Origin: Methanococcoides sp. LMO-2
Lineage (GTDB): Archaea > Halobacteriota > Methanosarcinia > Methanosarcinales > Methanosarcinaceae
Direction: 5' to 3'
Assembly (NCBI RefSeq): GCF_038432375.1
Contig: NZ_JBCAUS010000006.1
Location: forward strand, 186,001 to 250,000
Length of the DNA stretch: 64,000 nt
The notes under the pieces: model-generated
Databases searched by the model: none
Told to the model about the DNA's origin: nothing
What the model saw: the letters and a program-made list of their open reading frames with translations, nothing else
Program-made: the position numbers and the translations under genes
Shown here: piece by piece, positions 1 through 8,990 of the stretch
How the letters are laid out: each line of letters opens with the position of its first letter
How positions within the stretch are numbered: position 1 is the stretch's first letter

Positions 1-265
1 TGGTCTTTGGTTCCTCGTTATCCACAAGGACACGACCGCTTGCTTCCCACCAGGAGCGAGGATATTTCTTATCAGCTTCCACTTCAGGATGCAGGTTCAG
101 CTTCTCAGCGGCTTTTGAGATCTCCCTTAGCTCCGGATTCTCCACAGAACTTTTTCTGGAGATGATCCTGCCATCTCTTCTGGACCTGGACCTGTCCAGG
201 TTTGCCGGCCAGATAACCAGTTTCCCTTTGTCACGCATCATCATGGGGCATAGATTGGAACTCAT
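1..265 (-). CDS. srp19: Signal recognition particle 19 kDa protein, N-terminal part (runs off window)
   Basis: Translating the minus strand from 265 gives an open frame to the window edge. It contains KLVIWPANLDRSRSRRDGR, a serine/arginine-rich stretch, and a later YPRSWWEASGRV segment; both are SRP19 hallmarks. SRP19 binds helices 6 and 8 of 7S RNA and promotes SRP54 loading for co-translational targeting. The C-terminus lies outside the window. Three in-frame ATGs (244-236) sit just before the conserved DKGKLVIWP, so the true start may be 244 rather than 265; neither has a clear Shine-Dalgarno sequence, which suggests a leaderless or short-leader mRNA. Confidence 0.88.
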   Translation of the reverse strand, partial: MSSNLCPMMMRDKGKLVIWPANLDRSRSRRDGRIISRKSSVENPELREISKAAEKLNLHPEVEADKKYPRSWWEASGRVLVDNEEPKT

Positions 266-354
266 ATAATTTAAACTTGGTCAAAAGTCATACTTCAAAA
301 ATATAAAATAGTGTCAGAGCCCATATGCAAGCAATTGTAAAGAGGAGATATCAA

Positions 355-1698
355 ATGGCGTTTTTTGGTACAAACGGAGTAAGGGGCATTGCCAATGAAT
401 ACATCACACCGCAGCTTGCAATAGATGTTGCAAAAAGCCTTGGGACCTACATGGGCTCAAAAGGAATTATCGCTATCGGACGTGACACAAGAATTTCCGG
501 AGAGATGCTTAAATCTGCAGCTATTGCAGGAGCACTTTCCACAGGAGTGACAGTTATAGACATCGGGACGGCACCAATACCTGCAATACAGTACTACGTC
601 AGGGACCATGCTGACGCAGGCATCGGGGTTACCGCATCTCACAACCCAAGAGAATACAACGGAATAAAACTGGTTGCAGGAGATGGAAGTGAGTTCTCAC
701 GTGAAGGAGAGAAGGCCGTCGAAAGGATCTACATGTCAAAGGAGTTCTCCACTGCAACCTGGGAGAGGACAGGCAACTTCCACAAGGACAACAATGCTAA
801 CGAATATTACATCAACGGCATCATCAACTCAGTGGAAGCTGAGAACATACGGGAAAAGAAGTTCAGGGTCGTTGTGGATACAGGCTGTGGCGCCGGCTCC
901 CTTACACTGCCTTTCCTGCTCAGGAGACTTGGCTGTGAGGTCATAACCCTCAATGCACAGATCGACGGCACATTCCCATGGAGGAACCCTGAACCAACAC
1001 CAGATGTCCTGACAGAACTTGCGGACATCGTGAAGAGCAGAGGCGCAGATATGGGTGTCGCACAGGACGGAGACGCTGACAGGGCGGTTTTCTTTGATGA
1101 GAATGGGGACTTCATCGATGAGGACGTGCTCCTTTCCATGATGGCAAAGTACATCCTTGAAGATAACAAAGGTCCGATCGTCACCCCGGTAAGTTCTTCC
1201 CAGCGCATGCTGGACGTTGCCGAGGAAGCAGAAGTCGAGCTTCACTGGACCGCCGTCGGTTCGATCAATGTGGCAAGAAAGATGATGGAGACCGGTGCGG
1301 TCTTCGGAGGAGAGGGTAATGGCGGCCTCATTTTCCCTGAGCACCAGTACTGCCGCGACGGCGCCATGGCAGCTGCAAAGCTGCTTGAGATCATGGCCTC
1401 AGGAAAAACGCTCTCATCCCTTGTGAAAAGCGTTCCTGAATACTTCAACTCAAAGACAAAGGTCCACTGCAGCAACCTTAAGGAAGCCATGGAGAGCATC
1501 AAGGAACACGTCATGGGCGGAGAGCACGAAGTTGATACCACCGATGGGGTCAAGATCTGGCATGAGGACGGCTGGCTTCTCATCAGGCCATCAGGAACAG
1601 AACCCATTATCCGCATATTCGCAGAAACAAAGACAAAAGAGAGAGCTGAACAGCTCATGAACGAAGGTGTGGAACTGGTAGAAAAATTCAAGGCCTGA
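355..1698 (+). CDS. glmM: Phosphoglucosamine mutase (phosphohexomutase family)
   Basis: This 447-residue alpha-D-phosphohexomutase probably interconverts glucosamine-6-P and glucosamine-1-P for UDP-GlcNAc synthesis. All four family motifs are visible: phosphoserine loop VTASHNP (Ser95), metal loop DGDADRA (238-244), sugar loop GEGNGG, and phosphate loop RPSGTEP near the C-terminus. I start at 355 because AGAGGAG lies 7 bases upstream; an in-frame ATG at 325 lacks such a site. Archaeal family members can also use mannose or glucose phosphates, so the substrate is inferred. Its stop codon lies inside a palindrome shared with the convergent DUF99 gene. Confidence 0.9.
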   Translation: MAFFGTNGVRGIANEYITPQLAIDVAKSLGTYMGSKGIIAIGRDTRISGEMLKSAAIAGALSTGVTVIDIGTAPIPAIQYYVRDHADAGIGVTASHNPREYNGIKLVAGDGSEFSREGEKAVERIYMSKEFSTATWERTGNFHKDNNANEYYINGIINSVEAENIREKKFRVVVDTGCGAGSLTLPFLLRRLGCEVITLNAQIDGTFPWRNPEPTPDVLTELADIVKSRGADMGVAQDGDADRAVFFDENGDFIDEDVLLSMMAKYILEDNKGPIVTPVSSSQRMLDVAEEAEVELHWTAVGSINVARKMMETGAVFGGEGNGGLIFPEHQYCRDGAMAAAKLLEIMASGKTLSSLVKSVPEYFNSKTKVHCSNLKEAMESIKEHVMGGEHEVDTTDGVKIWHEDGWLLIRPSGTEPIIRIFAETKTKERAEQLMNEGVELVEKFKA

Positions 1699-1710
1699 TG
1701 ATCAGGCCTT
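1690..1710. terminator. Palindrome holding both convergent stop codons
   Basis: A perfect 9-bp stem (AAGGCCTGA / TCAGGCCTT) with a 3-base loop spans the ends of glmM (stop 1696-1698) and the opposing DUF99 gene (stop at 1702-1704 on the minus strand). No strong T-run follows on either side. It may act as a bidirectional 3' end or mRNA-stabilising hairpin. Confidence 0.5.
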
Positions 1711-2292
1711 TCCCCTTGACTCACCACAAATGATGCCGGTGGAGATCAAATGGGCAACGCGCAATGGTTCGGGTATGTTACTCCTTGTGGAGGACAGACG
1801 AACTATATCGCATGCCAGACATACATCGATTCCTGCACACTGAATGAAAACAGGATTTGAGGCATCTTTTGATATTGTTTTAATGACACGTCCTGCACGC
1901 AGCATCATCTCCATCCGTTTATCGGCCTCAGGCAGATGATGCAGTGCCGTCTTTATTTTTTCAAAGTCCGGGAGCTCACGCATGAGAACGATCACCGGAA
2001 TTCCGGTTTCCTCATTAAGCCTTACAATGTCCACTGGATTGAAACCACCGTAAGTTACACCATCCAACATGATGACCCTTATCTGGCCATAATGCTTGCT
2101 GGAGGTCACCATATCAATTATTCGATCAGTAGCATCCATACCATCCCGGGTGATCTCTGACCGCATTACCCCGTCCAGCCACAGACCGCCCCGGAAGAAA
2201 GCTCCGACTATGAGTATGTTGTCACGTATCAGTGCAGAATCATCGATACCAAGGATCCTGATCTCAGGTTTGATATGAAAGACCAAACTCAC
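1702..2292 (-). CDS. DUF99 family protein
   Basis: This 196-residue protein has the DUF99 signature ILGIDDSAL near the N-terminus, followed by IRVIMLDGVTYGGFNPVDI and a late CLACDIVRLSS segment. DUF99 (UPF0215) is widespread in archaea and has been likened to endonuclease V-like folds, but its function is not established. The start is GTG at 2292, 17 bases after the PAN stop in the same direction, so it is likely cotranscribed with PAN. No membrane segment or signal peptide is visible. Confidence 0.8.
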   Translation of the reverse strand: MSLVFHIKPEIRILGIDDSALIRDNILIVGAFFRGGLWLDGVMRSEITRDGMDATDRIIDMVTSSKHYGQIRVIMLDGVTYGGFNPVDIVRLNEETGIPVIVLMRELPDFEKIKTALHHLPEADKRMEMMLRAGRVIKTISKDASNPVFIQCAGIDVCLACDIVRLSSTRSNIPEPLRVAHLISTGIICGESRGKA

Positions 2293-2309
2293 ACGACCGA
2301 TATGAATTT

Positions 2310-3593
2310 TTATGAGAACATCTGGAGCGACGGGTCATGTATGATATCCGGTGCTGAGATGACCTTGTCCACTGCTTCAACCAGATTGGACATGCTGATG
2401 CTGTCATTGTTCTGGCGAACAGCGAACATACCGGCCTCCATAACAATAGCACCGATATCCGCACCGCTTGCACCTTCGGTGAGCTTTGCCAGCTTTGCAA
2501 GATCAACATCGTCATCAATGGAGAGGCGGTCAGTATGAATGTGGAATATGCACTCACGGCCACTCTGGTCAGGAAGCGGGATCTCTATCACACGGTCAAA
2601 CCTTCCCGGGCGGATGATCGCCGGATCAAGGACATCCGGGCGGTTGGTTGCGGCTATTATGCGAATATCACCCCGATTATCAAAACCGTCCATCTCGGCA
2701 AGCAACTGCATCAGGGTTCGCTGTACCTCACGGTCCGCGCCGTTGGTATCATTTAACCTTGTGGCTGCGATTGCATCCAGCTCATCGATGAATATGATCG
2801 AAGGTGCCTTCTTTCTTGCCATCTCAAATATATCCCGGACAAGTTTTGCACCATCTCCGATATACTTCTGGACAAGTTCGGAACCTACTACCCTTATGAA
2901 AGTGGCATTCGTCCTGTGCGCCACCGCCTTTGCAAGCAGTGTCTTACCCGTCCCCGGAGGACCATATAGCATAACGCCCTTTGGCGGAGAGATACCTATG
3001 CGTACAAAGGATTCGGGTCTTGTAAGCGGCAACTCCACGGATTCACTGACTTCCCGAATCTGGTCATCAAGCCCGCCTATCTGGGAATAGTCCACTTCCT
3101 GGGACTCGATAACTTCCATGGCGGAGATCACAGGCTCATCGGACACCGGGATGACATCAACGACCGCCAATGTCTGCTGGTTAAGGCCAACCCTTGAACC
3201 GGGAATAAGAAGATCTTCATCGAGTTCCGGGGAGGCCTTCACAAGGAATTGTGGGCCGGTGCTGCTTCTTATCAGGACCCTGCCGTCATCAAAAACATCA
3301 ACTACGTTCGCAACTACCAGGGGCACGGATTTTAACCGATCCAGCTCTGACTGCAGCCTCTGTGACTCGCGCTCATACTTGAGCTTCTGGGATTCCATGA
3401 AACGCTTTTCAGACTCGATCTGCCCACATTGCTCTTTGAGCATAGTGTTGCGTGATTCAAGCTGTTTCATTCGGTCCAGAAGATACTTAGAGAAGTCCTC
3501 ATCGCTCCCGGTGGTGTATTCACCGGAATTATTGACAATTCCATGGAAACCATAATTGTTATTTCCTGGTTCTTCATCTATTGTTTCGCTCAT
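2310..3593 (-). CDS. pan: Proteasome-activating nucleotidase PAN
   Basis: This 427-residue AAA ATPase unfolds substrates for the 20S proteasome. An N-terminal coiled coil (about 33-90) is followed by an OB domain (about 92-150) and one AAA module: Walker A GPPGTGKT (211-218), Walker B IIFIDE (266-271), and [20 protein letters not shown] in the second-region-of-homology/arginine-finger part. Length and domain order match PAN. The C-terminus reads QMFS, so the usual HbYX gate-opening tail (hydrophobic-Tyr-X) carries Phe instead of Tyr. A TATA-like box (3621-3629, minus) lies about 30 bases upstream of the start, indicating a very short leader. DUF99 follows downstream. Confidence 0.93.
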   Translation of the reverse strand: MSETIDEEPGNNNYGFHGIVNNSGEYTTGSDEDFSKYLLDRMKQLESRNTMLKEQCGQIESEKRFMESQKLKYERESQRLQSELDRLKSVPLVVANVVDVFDDGRVLIRSSTGPQFLVKASPELDEDLLIPGSRVGLNQQTLAVVDVIPVSDEPVISAMEVIESQEVDYSQIGGLDDQIREVSESVELPLTRPESFVRIGISPPKGVMLYGPPGTGKTLLAKAVAHRTNATFIRVVGSELVQKYIGDGAKLVRDIFEMARKKAPSIIFIDELDAIAATRLNDTNGADREVQRTLMQLLAEMDGFDNRGDIRIIAATNRPDVLDPAIIRPGRFDRVIEIPLPDQSGRECIFHIHTDRLSIDDDVDLAKLAKLTEGASGADIGAIVMEAGMFAVRQNNDSISMSNLVEAVDKVISAPDIIHDPSLQMFS

Positions 3594-3676
3594 AGTTCCG
3601 AATAATATTTAAGTAGAAACGATATATAGCCCTTTCGTAAAGAGCAATGCAAAGACACTTCAAGAGATGATACCAG

Positions 3677-4171
3677 ATGCAATGCGAAATATGTGGCACA
3701 GAGATCAGAGGACAGGCAATAGAAGTCACAATTGATGGAAGCCAGCTTAAGGTGTGCAGCAAATGCGCACAATATGGAACGGCAGTAAAAGCCCGTTCAC
3801 CTGTTTCCAGGAAGATATCGCCTGTGTCACCTCAAACAAAAAGAAATGTTCCAAAAAGAACAGGTCAGAGGCGTGATCCTTTCGCAGAACTTAGCGACGA
3901 ACTTGTCGATGAATACGAGAAGATCATACATGAGGCCCGTGAAAAACGTGGATGGACCCAGGAAGTGCTTGCCACAAAGATAAAGGAAAAGGCATCACTT
4001 ATCAAGAAGATCGAACGTGGAGAGATCGTCCCGGAAGATTCAGTCAGAAAGAAGATCGAAAAAGCGCTGAACATCCAACTTACAGAACGCGTTGGCGAAA
4101 GCGATTGGAGTGCTGACCGCCTTAACAAGGGAACCACACTCGGCGATATCGTTACGATCAAGAGAAAATAA
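3677..4171 (+). CDS. mbf1: Multiprotein bridging factor 1 homologue (zinc ribbon + HTH)
   Basis: This 164-residue archaeal MBF1 has an N-terminal zinc ribbon (CEIC at 3-6, CSKC about 33-36), a basic linker, and a Xre-type helix-turn-helix (about 75-135, containing GWTQEVLATKIKEKASLIKKIE). Eukaryotic MBF1 bridges activators and TBP; archaeal homologues have been linked to ribosomes and translation as well. It is transcribed divergently from PAN. A hairpin with a T-run at 4183-4211 follows. Confidence 0.9.
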   Translation: MQCEICGTEIRGQAIEVTIDGSQLKVCSKCAQYGTAVKARSPVSRKISPVSPQTKRNVPKRTGQRRDPFAELSDELVDEYEKIIHEAREKRGWTQEVLATKIKEKASLIKKIERGEIVPEDSVRKKIEKALNIQLTERVGESDWSADRLNKGTTLGDIVTIKRK

Positions 4172-4182
4172 GAGGACGAAAC

Positions 4183-4211
4183 GGATCATTCATTAAATGA
4201 TCCTTCTTTTT
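4183..4211 (+). terminator. Hairpin plus T-run after mbf1
   Basis: GGATCATT (4183-4190), a CATTA loop and AATGATCC (4196-4203) form a perfect 8-bp stem, followed by TTCTTTTTTT. This is a convincing transcription-end signal between mbf1 and proC. Confidence 0.65.
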
Positions 4212-4261
4212 TTATCGACCCGGTTTAAATCATTAATATCCATACAGGAAAAGGAAAAAAC

Positions 4262-5071
4262 ATGCAGCTTACAGACAGGAAGATCGGATTCATAGGCACA
4301 GGAAAAATGGGAGAGTCCCTTATCAGGGGAATTCTCGGAGCACACAGCGAGATCAGCATCTATGCAAGCGATGTCTACGAACCTGCTCTTGAGAGACTTA
4401 ACAAGGAACTTGGCATCAACGTTTCCACCGAAAATGCCAGTACCATAATGAACTCCGATATTGTTGTTCTTGCAATTAAACCCCAGATACTTAAGGACAT
4501 ACTAGCACAGATCAAGGATGACATCACATCCGACAAACTTGTGATATCAATTGCAGCAGGAGTCCCTGTCGCAGCTATTGAGGATGAGCTCAACAGCGAT
4601 GCAAGGGTCATAAGGGTAATGCCAAATATCGCTGCAACTGTAGCCGAAGCTGCATCAGCTATCTGTACAGGTACCAATGCTACCGCAGAGGATGCAGAGG
4701 TCGCCCTTGCGATCTTCAGGTCCCTTGGAAGTGCGATCCAGATCCCAGAAAAGCTCATGGATGCGGTCACCGGCCTCTCTGGCAGTGGTCCTGCATACAT
4801 ATTCCCTGTTATCGAGGCAATGGCAGATGGTGCGGTCCATGAAGGACTTGACCGTGCAAGCGCGATCACACTTGCCGCACAGACAGTCCTTGGAGCTGCA
4901 AAGATGGTCCTTGAGACAGGAATGCACCCAGGGGAGCTTAAGGATATGGTTACCTCCCCCGCAGGAACCACAATTCGTGGAATACATACACTTGAAGAAA
5001 GCGGAGTAAGAGCTGCTTTCATGAACGCTGTCATCGCGTCTTCCGAAAGGTCAAAGGAGCTGGGCAAATAA
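4262..5071 (+). CDS. proC: Pyrroline-5-carboxylate reductase
   Basis: This 269-residue NAD(P)H-dependent enzyme carries out the last step of proline synthesis, pyrroline-5-carboxylate to proline. It begins with a Rossmann motif (GFIGTGKMGESLIRG) and has the substrate-binding SGSGPAYIF segment about two thirds along, followed by the helical dimerisation domain ending PAGTTIRGIHTLEESGVRAA. Length matches the family. It appears monocistronic. The C-terminal AAAGC-CA-GCTTT hairpin with T-run around the stop looks like a terminator. It is not part of the pyrrolysine pathway despite the name of its substrate. Confidence 0.93.
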   Translation: MQLTDRKIGFIGTGKMGESLIRGILGAHSEISIYASDVYEPALERLNKELGINVSTENASTIMNSDIVVLAIKPQILKDILAQIKDDITSDKLVISIAAGVPVAAIEDELNSDARVIRVMPNIAATVAEAASAICTGTNATAEDAEVALAIFRSLGSAIQIPEKLMDAVTGLSGSGPAYIFPVIEAMADGAVHEGLDRASAITLAAQTVLGAAKMVLETGMHPGELKDMVTSPAGTTIRGIHTLEESGVRAAFMNAVIASSERSKELGK

Positions 5072-5191
5072 AGCCAGCTTTCTTTTTTAATTTCGACTTT
5101 CGAAAATAAAGAACAATATACAAAGGTTGATATATCTGGATGACTGTATTCATTTTATTAAACTTCAATCAAGTTTATGTGGGGACAAAAA

Positions 5192-5539
5192 ATGAAATCT
5201 TTTGCGGTGATTCGGGCAGAGGACCCGAATAAAATTAAAATAGCTTTGCACGATCTAGAACACTATGGGAGTATGAAATTCGGATCTAATCCGAAAAGGA
5301 TCGAACCATCTTATGCAGACCAGCTTCTTGTAAGCGTTTCAGGGGTACCCTTAAAAGCAAAATGCAATTCTGCGGCCCTTGTGGAACTTGACACAAATGC
5401 AGGTGCTGCGATCAGTAAGTTAAGGAAGATCCACCCCCCTGCACATGTTGTGATAGTAAGTCCAAGACATGATGCTTTCGAGGAACTCGCAGATAGTTCC
5501 GAACTATACCCTGAGTTTGACAGGGCATTCGAAGTATGA
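5192..5539 (+). CDS. DUF356 family methanogen protein
   Basis: This 115-residue protein (from ATG 5192) matches the methanogen-specific DUF356 family as I recall it: MKSFAVIRAED at the N-terminus, a central MKFGSNPKRIEPSYADQ segment, and a C-terminal HVVIVSPRHDAFEEL. Function is unknown. I prefer 5192 to the in-frame ATG at 5177 because GTGGGGA lies at a suitable distance upstream of it. No signal or membrane segment. A hairpin terminator follows. Confidence 0.72.
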   Translation: MKSFAVIRAEDPNKIKIALHDLEHYGSMKFGSNPKRIEPSYADQLLVSVSGVPLKAKCNSAALVELDTNAGAAISKLRKIHPPAHVVIVSPRHDAFEELADSSELYPEFDRAFEV

Positions 5540-5541
5540 GC

Positions 5542-5580
5542 GCGGCCTGATATAAGCCGCATTATTTCTTTTTTAATTTT
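5542..5580 (+). terminator. Hairpin plus T-run after DUF356
   Basis: GCGGC (5542-5546) pairs with GCCGC (5556-5560) across a 9-base loop and is followed by a T-rich tract (about 5563-5580). Confidence 0.55.
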
Positions 5581-5744
5581 TATTCACTCAGCCTTATTGA
5601 CCAGTGGTCACGATCTGTACTCTGTTCTTCAAAATGTAGCACATACATAGAATTAAAAGCAGATGAACTGATGCAGAAATAACCATTTACCATACCTTAA
5701 GGTCAATGAATTTTTAGAACAGAAATTGATGATTGTAAAAGGAA

Positions 5745-5819
<75 letters not shown>

Positions 5820-5906
5820 ACGGAAAATAGGGTGCTTCAGACGAAGCACCTTATACTAGTACTTTTGTTAGATAAACTTTTTGGCTCAAAAACGGACATT
5901 GAGGGT

Positions 5907-6683
5907 TTATTTCAGCCTTTCAATTATAAGATCGGCAACCTGTTTACCTGAGATAAGCATTCCACCAAATACCGGACCCATACGTGGAGCACCAGCCACG
6001 GCGTTAGCTGCCATACCATCAACATAGAGATTTGGATAAACTTCCTTTGTGGTATCCACAAGCATGCGCTCTCCAACATCTGCCCACATTGGCTTCTCGC
6101 CTACTACACCAAGTTCGCCCAGCTTTGCACCAGGAACCTTGCGCTGCACTGTGTTACAGACAGCTGCCTCATGGCCTGTCCCATCGACAACAACTTTGGC
6201 ACGTATTGCCAGCGGGTCAACATGGAGTCTACCGATCTCCACAGCAGTCCAGTTGATGACAAGTCCGCATACCTCATCGTTGTCCCTGATCATAACATCC
6301 TCAACGTTTACAAGGTTGAATATCTCGGCTCCTGCACTTGTTGCACCACTGATAAGCTTACCAACGGACTCAACGGAATTGGCTATGTAATAACCTTCTT
6401 CATATTCATGGTAATCAATACCAAACTCATCCAGAATATGACGTGCTTCTTCCTGCACAACGATACGTGGGAACATCATTCCACCGGCCCACATACCTCC
6501 ACCGACAGACAATTTCTTCTCATAGATGACTGTTTTTAACCCTGCCTCTGCAAGATACTTCGCAGCGACCAGGTTTGCAGGCCCACCGCCTACAAGCGCC
6601 ACATCTACTTCCGTATAATCAAGGAATACTTTAGAGAACTCATCTATTATCGCTCTTGAAATTGTGACCTCATCGAGTTTCAT
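5907..6683 (-). CDS. thi4: Thi4-type thiazole synthase, sulfide-dependent archaeal form
   Basis: This 258-residue enzyme makes the thiazole half of thiamin from NAD and glycine. It has a dinucleotide-binding VGGGPANLVAA (31-41), GGGMWAGGMMFP (61-72), and the C-terminal PRMGPVFGGMLISGK. In yeast Thi4 a cysteine donates its sulfur and the enzyme is used once; here the matching LHVDP segment has His154. That pattern is the archaeal one, in which sulfide is the sulfur source and the enzyme can turn over. It sits alone between tRNA-His and the kinase genes. Confidence 0.88.
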   Translation of the reverse strand: MKLDEVTISRAIIDEFSKVFLDYTEVDVALVGGGPANLVAAKYLAEAGLKTVIYEKKLSVGGGMWAGGMMFPRIVVQEEARHILDEFGIDYHEYEEGYYIANSVESVGKLISGATSAGAEIFNLVNVEDVMIRDNDEVCGLVINWTAVEIGRLHVDPLAIRAKVVVDGTGHEAAVCNTVQRKVPGAKLGELGVVGEKPMWADVGERMLVDTTKEVYPNLYVDGMAANAVAGAPRMGPVFGGMLISGKQVADLIIERLK

Positions 6684-6849
6684 ATTACTGCCTCATGATA
6701 ATTAAAATCCAAGTGGTCATTGGATACATGTATCTTAAAGTTATTGGAACCGGCAAAGAGACTGTACAAAACGGATACTTTGAAGAAAAAATATCCCTAA
6801 AATAAAATAGAATCAATGGAAAAAGAAGGAAAGTAAGTAGGAATAAAAG

Positions 6850-8328
6850 TTATGGCTTTTTCAGGGTTACCCAGAACATGCTGCCCTGACCTTCCGGGTT
6901 ATCAGCAACACCCACCTTACCCTCATGAAGCTCGACGATCCTCTTCACAATAGCAAGACCAAGTCCTGTACCTTTGATATTCCCTTTATCCAGCCTCTTG
7001 AAACGTTCAAAGACAAGTTCTTTGTCCCCATCAAGGATACCAAAACCCTGGTCCATTACCCTGACCTTCCATTCATTTCCAAGGTCATCTATTCCCAGAC
7101 TAACAAGGGTTCCCTGGGGGCTATACTTAATTGCATTTGATACGAGGTTCACAAAGACCTGTTCGATCATAGGGTCTGCAAGTACAGAAAAGGAGCCATC
7201 AAATTCCATATTTAATTCGATGGAATTCTCTTCCATTTGTGGTTCAAGGGTTTGAACAACATTCCCCAGAACCTCAGCCAGGTCCATGGGCTTCAATCGA
7301 ACTTCAGAAACAGACTCAACCTTTGCAAAAGTTGCTGCACTGCTTATCATGGTGATCAGCTTATCATTAGTACGCTTTATTGACTGGAGCATACGAAGAT
7401 CATCTTCCTGAAGTTTACCCCTTTTTATGAGAATATCGGTAAAACCTTTTACAGCACCTGCCGGGTTCATCAGGTCATGCCTGATTATATCGATGAAGAG
7501 ATCCTTCAGTTCATTAGAATGCTCAAGCTCTTCTGCATATTCTTTCAGTGCGATCTCAGTCCTCATGCGTTCCGTGATATCCTCACCGGAGGTAAGAATA
7601 CCTGTTACATCCCCATTCTTATCTGTAAGAAGGGAATTGTGCCAGCTTATCAGTCTTTCTTCCCCATCAGCATTAATGAGGGGATTTTCACAGTATTCAA
7701 ATGTACCAATGTCACCATTGAGAATCCTGGAGAACATAGTTTTTGCAGATTCCAGATCCTTTTCCGGAAGGAAGGAATCAAACCAATTCTTTCCAAGGAC
7801 ATCCTCCTCATTTCTGCCAAGTACCTCACAGCCTTTCCTGTTAACAAGGGTTACATTCTGATCCTTATCCAGCGCCAGAAGGATCGCACCTGCAACATCA
7901 AGATAGTTCTGTGCCTGATCGCGCTCCGCTACAAGGCTGTTATGCAATTGTTTTATCTTTATGAGAGACTTTACTCTCGTTTCCAGTTCAAGCCTGTCAA
8001 CGGGTTTTGAAAGGAAATCATCCGCCCCGGCTTCAATACTCATTATCTTGTCATTCTTTCCGGAAAGGGCAGTCACCATGACGACAGGAATGAACTGGTA
8101 AAGAGGATCACTTTTCAGGGCTTTACAAACATCAAACCCACTTAAATCCGGCATCATTACATCCAGAAGGACAAGATCTATATCCTCAGTCCTTATCTTT
8201 TCAAGTCCTTCTGCCCCACCATAAGCACAGACAACATCATAATCCCCGGAAAGATAGACCTCCATCAGTTCTACATTCAGAGGTTCGTCATCAACAATGA
8301 GTATCTTTGGAAGTGTACCACCAGTCAT
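6850..8328 (-). CDS. Receiver-PAS-histidine kinase
   Basis: This 492-residue cytoplasmic sensor protein has four parts. They are an N-terminal receiver (phospho-acceptor Asp56 in LVLLDVMMP, Lys of SKPV near 109), a PAS domain with PAC (about 140-255), a HisKA helix with His284 in IIRHDLMNPAG, and an HATPase_c domain (N box NLVSNAIKYSP, G2 box KGTGLGLAI). There is no membrane segment, so it senses an internal signal or receives phosphate from elsewhere. It lies 26 bp downstream of a single-domain receiver gene in the same direction, and the two likely form one phosphorelay. The signal is unknown. Confidence 0.9.
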   Translation of the reverse strand: MTGGTLPKILIVDDEPLNVELMEVYLSGDYDVVCAYGGAEGLEKIRTEDIDLVLLDVMMPDLSGFDVCKALKSDPLYQFIPVVMVTALSGKNDKIMSIEAGADDFLSKPVDRLELETRVKSLIKIKQLHNSLVAERDQAQNYLDVAGAILLALDKDQNVTLVNRKGCEVLGRNEEDVLGKNWFDSFLPEKDLESAKTMFSRILNGDIGTFEYCENPLINADGEERLISWHNSLLTDKNGDVTGILTSGEDITERMRTEIALKEYAEELEHSNELKDLFIDIIRHDLMNPAGAVKGFTDILIKRGKLQEDDLRMLQSIKRTNDKLITMISSAATFAKVESVSEVRLKPMDLAEVLGNVVQTLEPQMEENSIELNMEFDGSFSVLADPMIEQVFVNLVSNAIKYSPQGTLVSLGIDDLGNEWKVRVMDQGFGILDGDKELVFERFKRLDKGNIKGTGLGLAIVKRIVELHEGKVGVADNPEGQGSMFWVTLKKP

Positions 8329-8354
8329 ATTTCACACCCGAAATAAAATAAGTA

Positions 8355-8726
8355 TTAAGCAGAAGCATTCATGTATTCATCTATCTGTTCTCTGAACCGG
8401 GGAACATTGATAGGTTTGGAAATGTATCCCGTACATCCGGCATCCAGATATTTTCGGCCATCACCGGTCATTGAATGTGCTGTCAGGGCCACCACAGGTA
8501 TATCAGCGGTTTCCGGGTCGTCCAGCAGGTGCTCCAGAACCTCAAGTCCATCCATGCGTGGAAGCTGCATATCCAGAAGTATGAGATCATAATTGCCCTT
8601 TCTTACTTCATCAAGGGCCTGAGCCCCATCTTCTGCCTGTCCCACCTTATGGCCCCATGATTCCAGCAGGACCACGGTCAATTCCATATTCATGGGATTA
8701 TCTTCCACCACCAGGATATTACTCAT
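8355..8726 (-). CDS. Single-domain response regulator
   Basis: This 123-residue stand-alone CheY-like receiver begins MSNILVVEDNPMNMEL. Acidic pocket residues are in VEDN, the phospho-acceptor is Asp52 (LILLDMQLP), the conserved Thr/Ala is in ALTAHS, and Lys is in ISKPI. It has no output domain, so it probably passes phosphate or controls a partner by contact. I use the ATG at 8726; an in-frame ATG at 8735 adds three residues. The hybrid kinase is the next gene downstream. Confidence 0.88.
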   Translation of the reverse strand: MSNILVVEDNPMNMELTVVLLESWGHKVGQAEDGAQALDEVRKGNYDLILLDMQLPRMDGLEVLEHLLDDPETADIPVVALTAHSMTGDGRKYLDAGCTGYISKPINVPRFREQIDEYMNASA

Positions 8727-8789
8727 AATTATCACTTTTTCATAGACGCCATATAGACAAATTTACTTTTTTAGAGCATCATGTGAGCT

Positions 8790-8808
8790 CTTGTCCACAG
8801 AGGACAAG
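8790..8808. promoter_or_regulatory. Inverted repeat upstream of the receiver/kinase genes
   Basis: CTTGTCC-ACAGA-GGACAAG is a perfect 7-bp inverted repeat about 65 bp upstream of the response regulator start and about 35-45 bp upstream of a TATA-like TCTATATGG on the minus strand. It could be an operator. No regulator is assigned. Confidence 0.35.
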
Positions 8809-8963
8809 TCACTGACAGGCAAACATCATGTACACAGAAAGGTACAGAATAAAACATATTTTGCAGGACTATAACTTATCCTTAAGATATGTCACGAGTC
8901 AATATATAATAATTATCCCGTTAAGGTCATATACCGAAATGTAATTAGTGGTCTTTCTAAGAT

Positions 8964-8971
8964 AATATATA
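8964..8971 (+). promoter_or_regulatory. TATA box for leaderless AAA ATPase gene
   Basis: AATATATA is centred about 24 bases before the ATG at 8991, which places the transcription start at or within a base or two of the start codon. There is no Shine-Dalgarno sequence, so the mRNA is probably leaderless. Confidence 0.55.
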
Positions 8972-8990
8972 GCCCCTATAATAGATCAAC

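Noticed and set aside
807-1727. Long antisense reading frames opposite glmM (and similar ones opposite proC, purL, cdc48 and mtbA)
   Set aside because: They lie fully inside well-identified genes on the other strand, lack ribosome-binding sites and have low-complexity composition typical of shadow frames.
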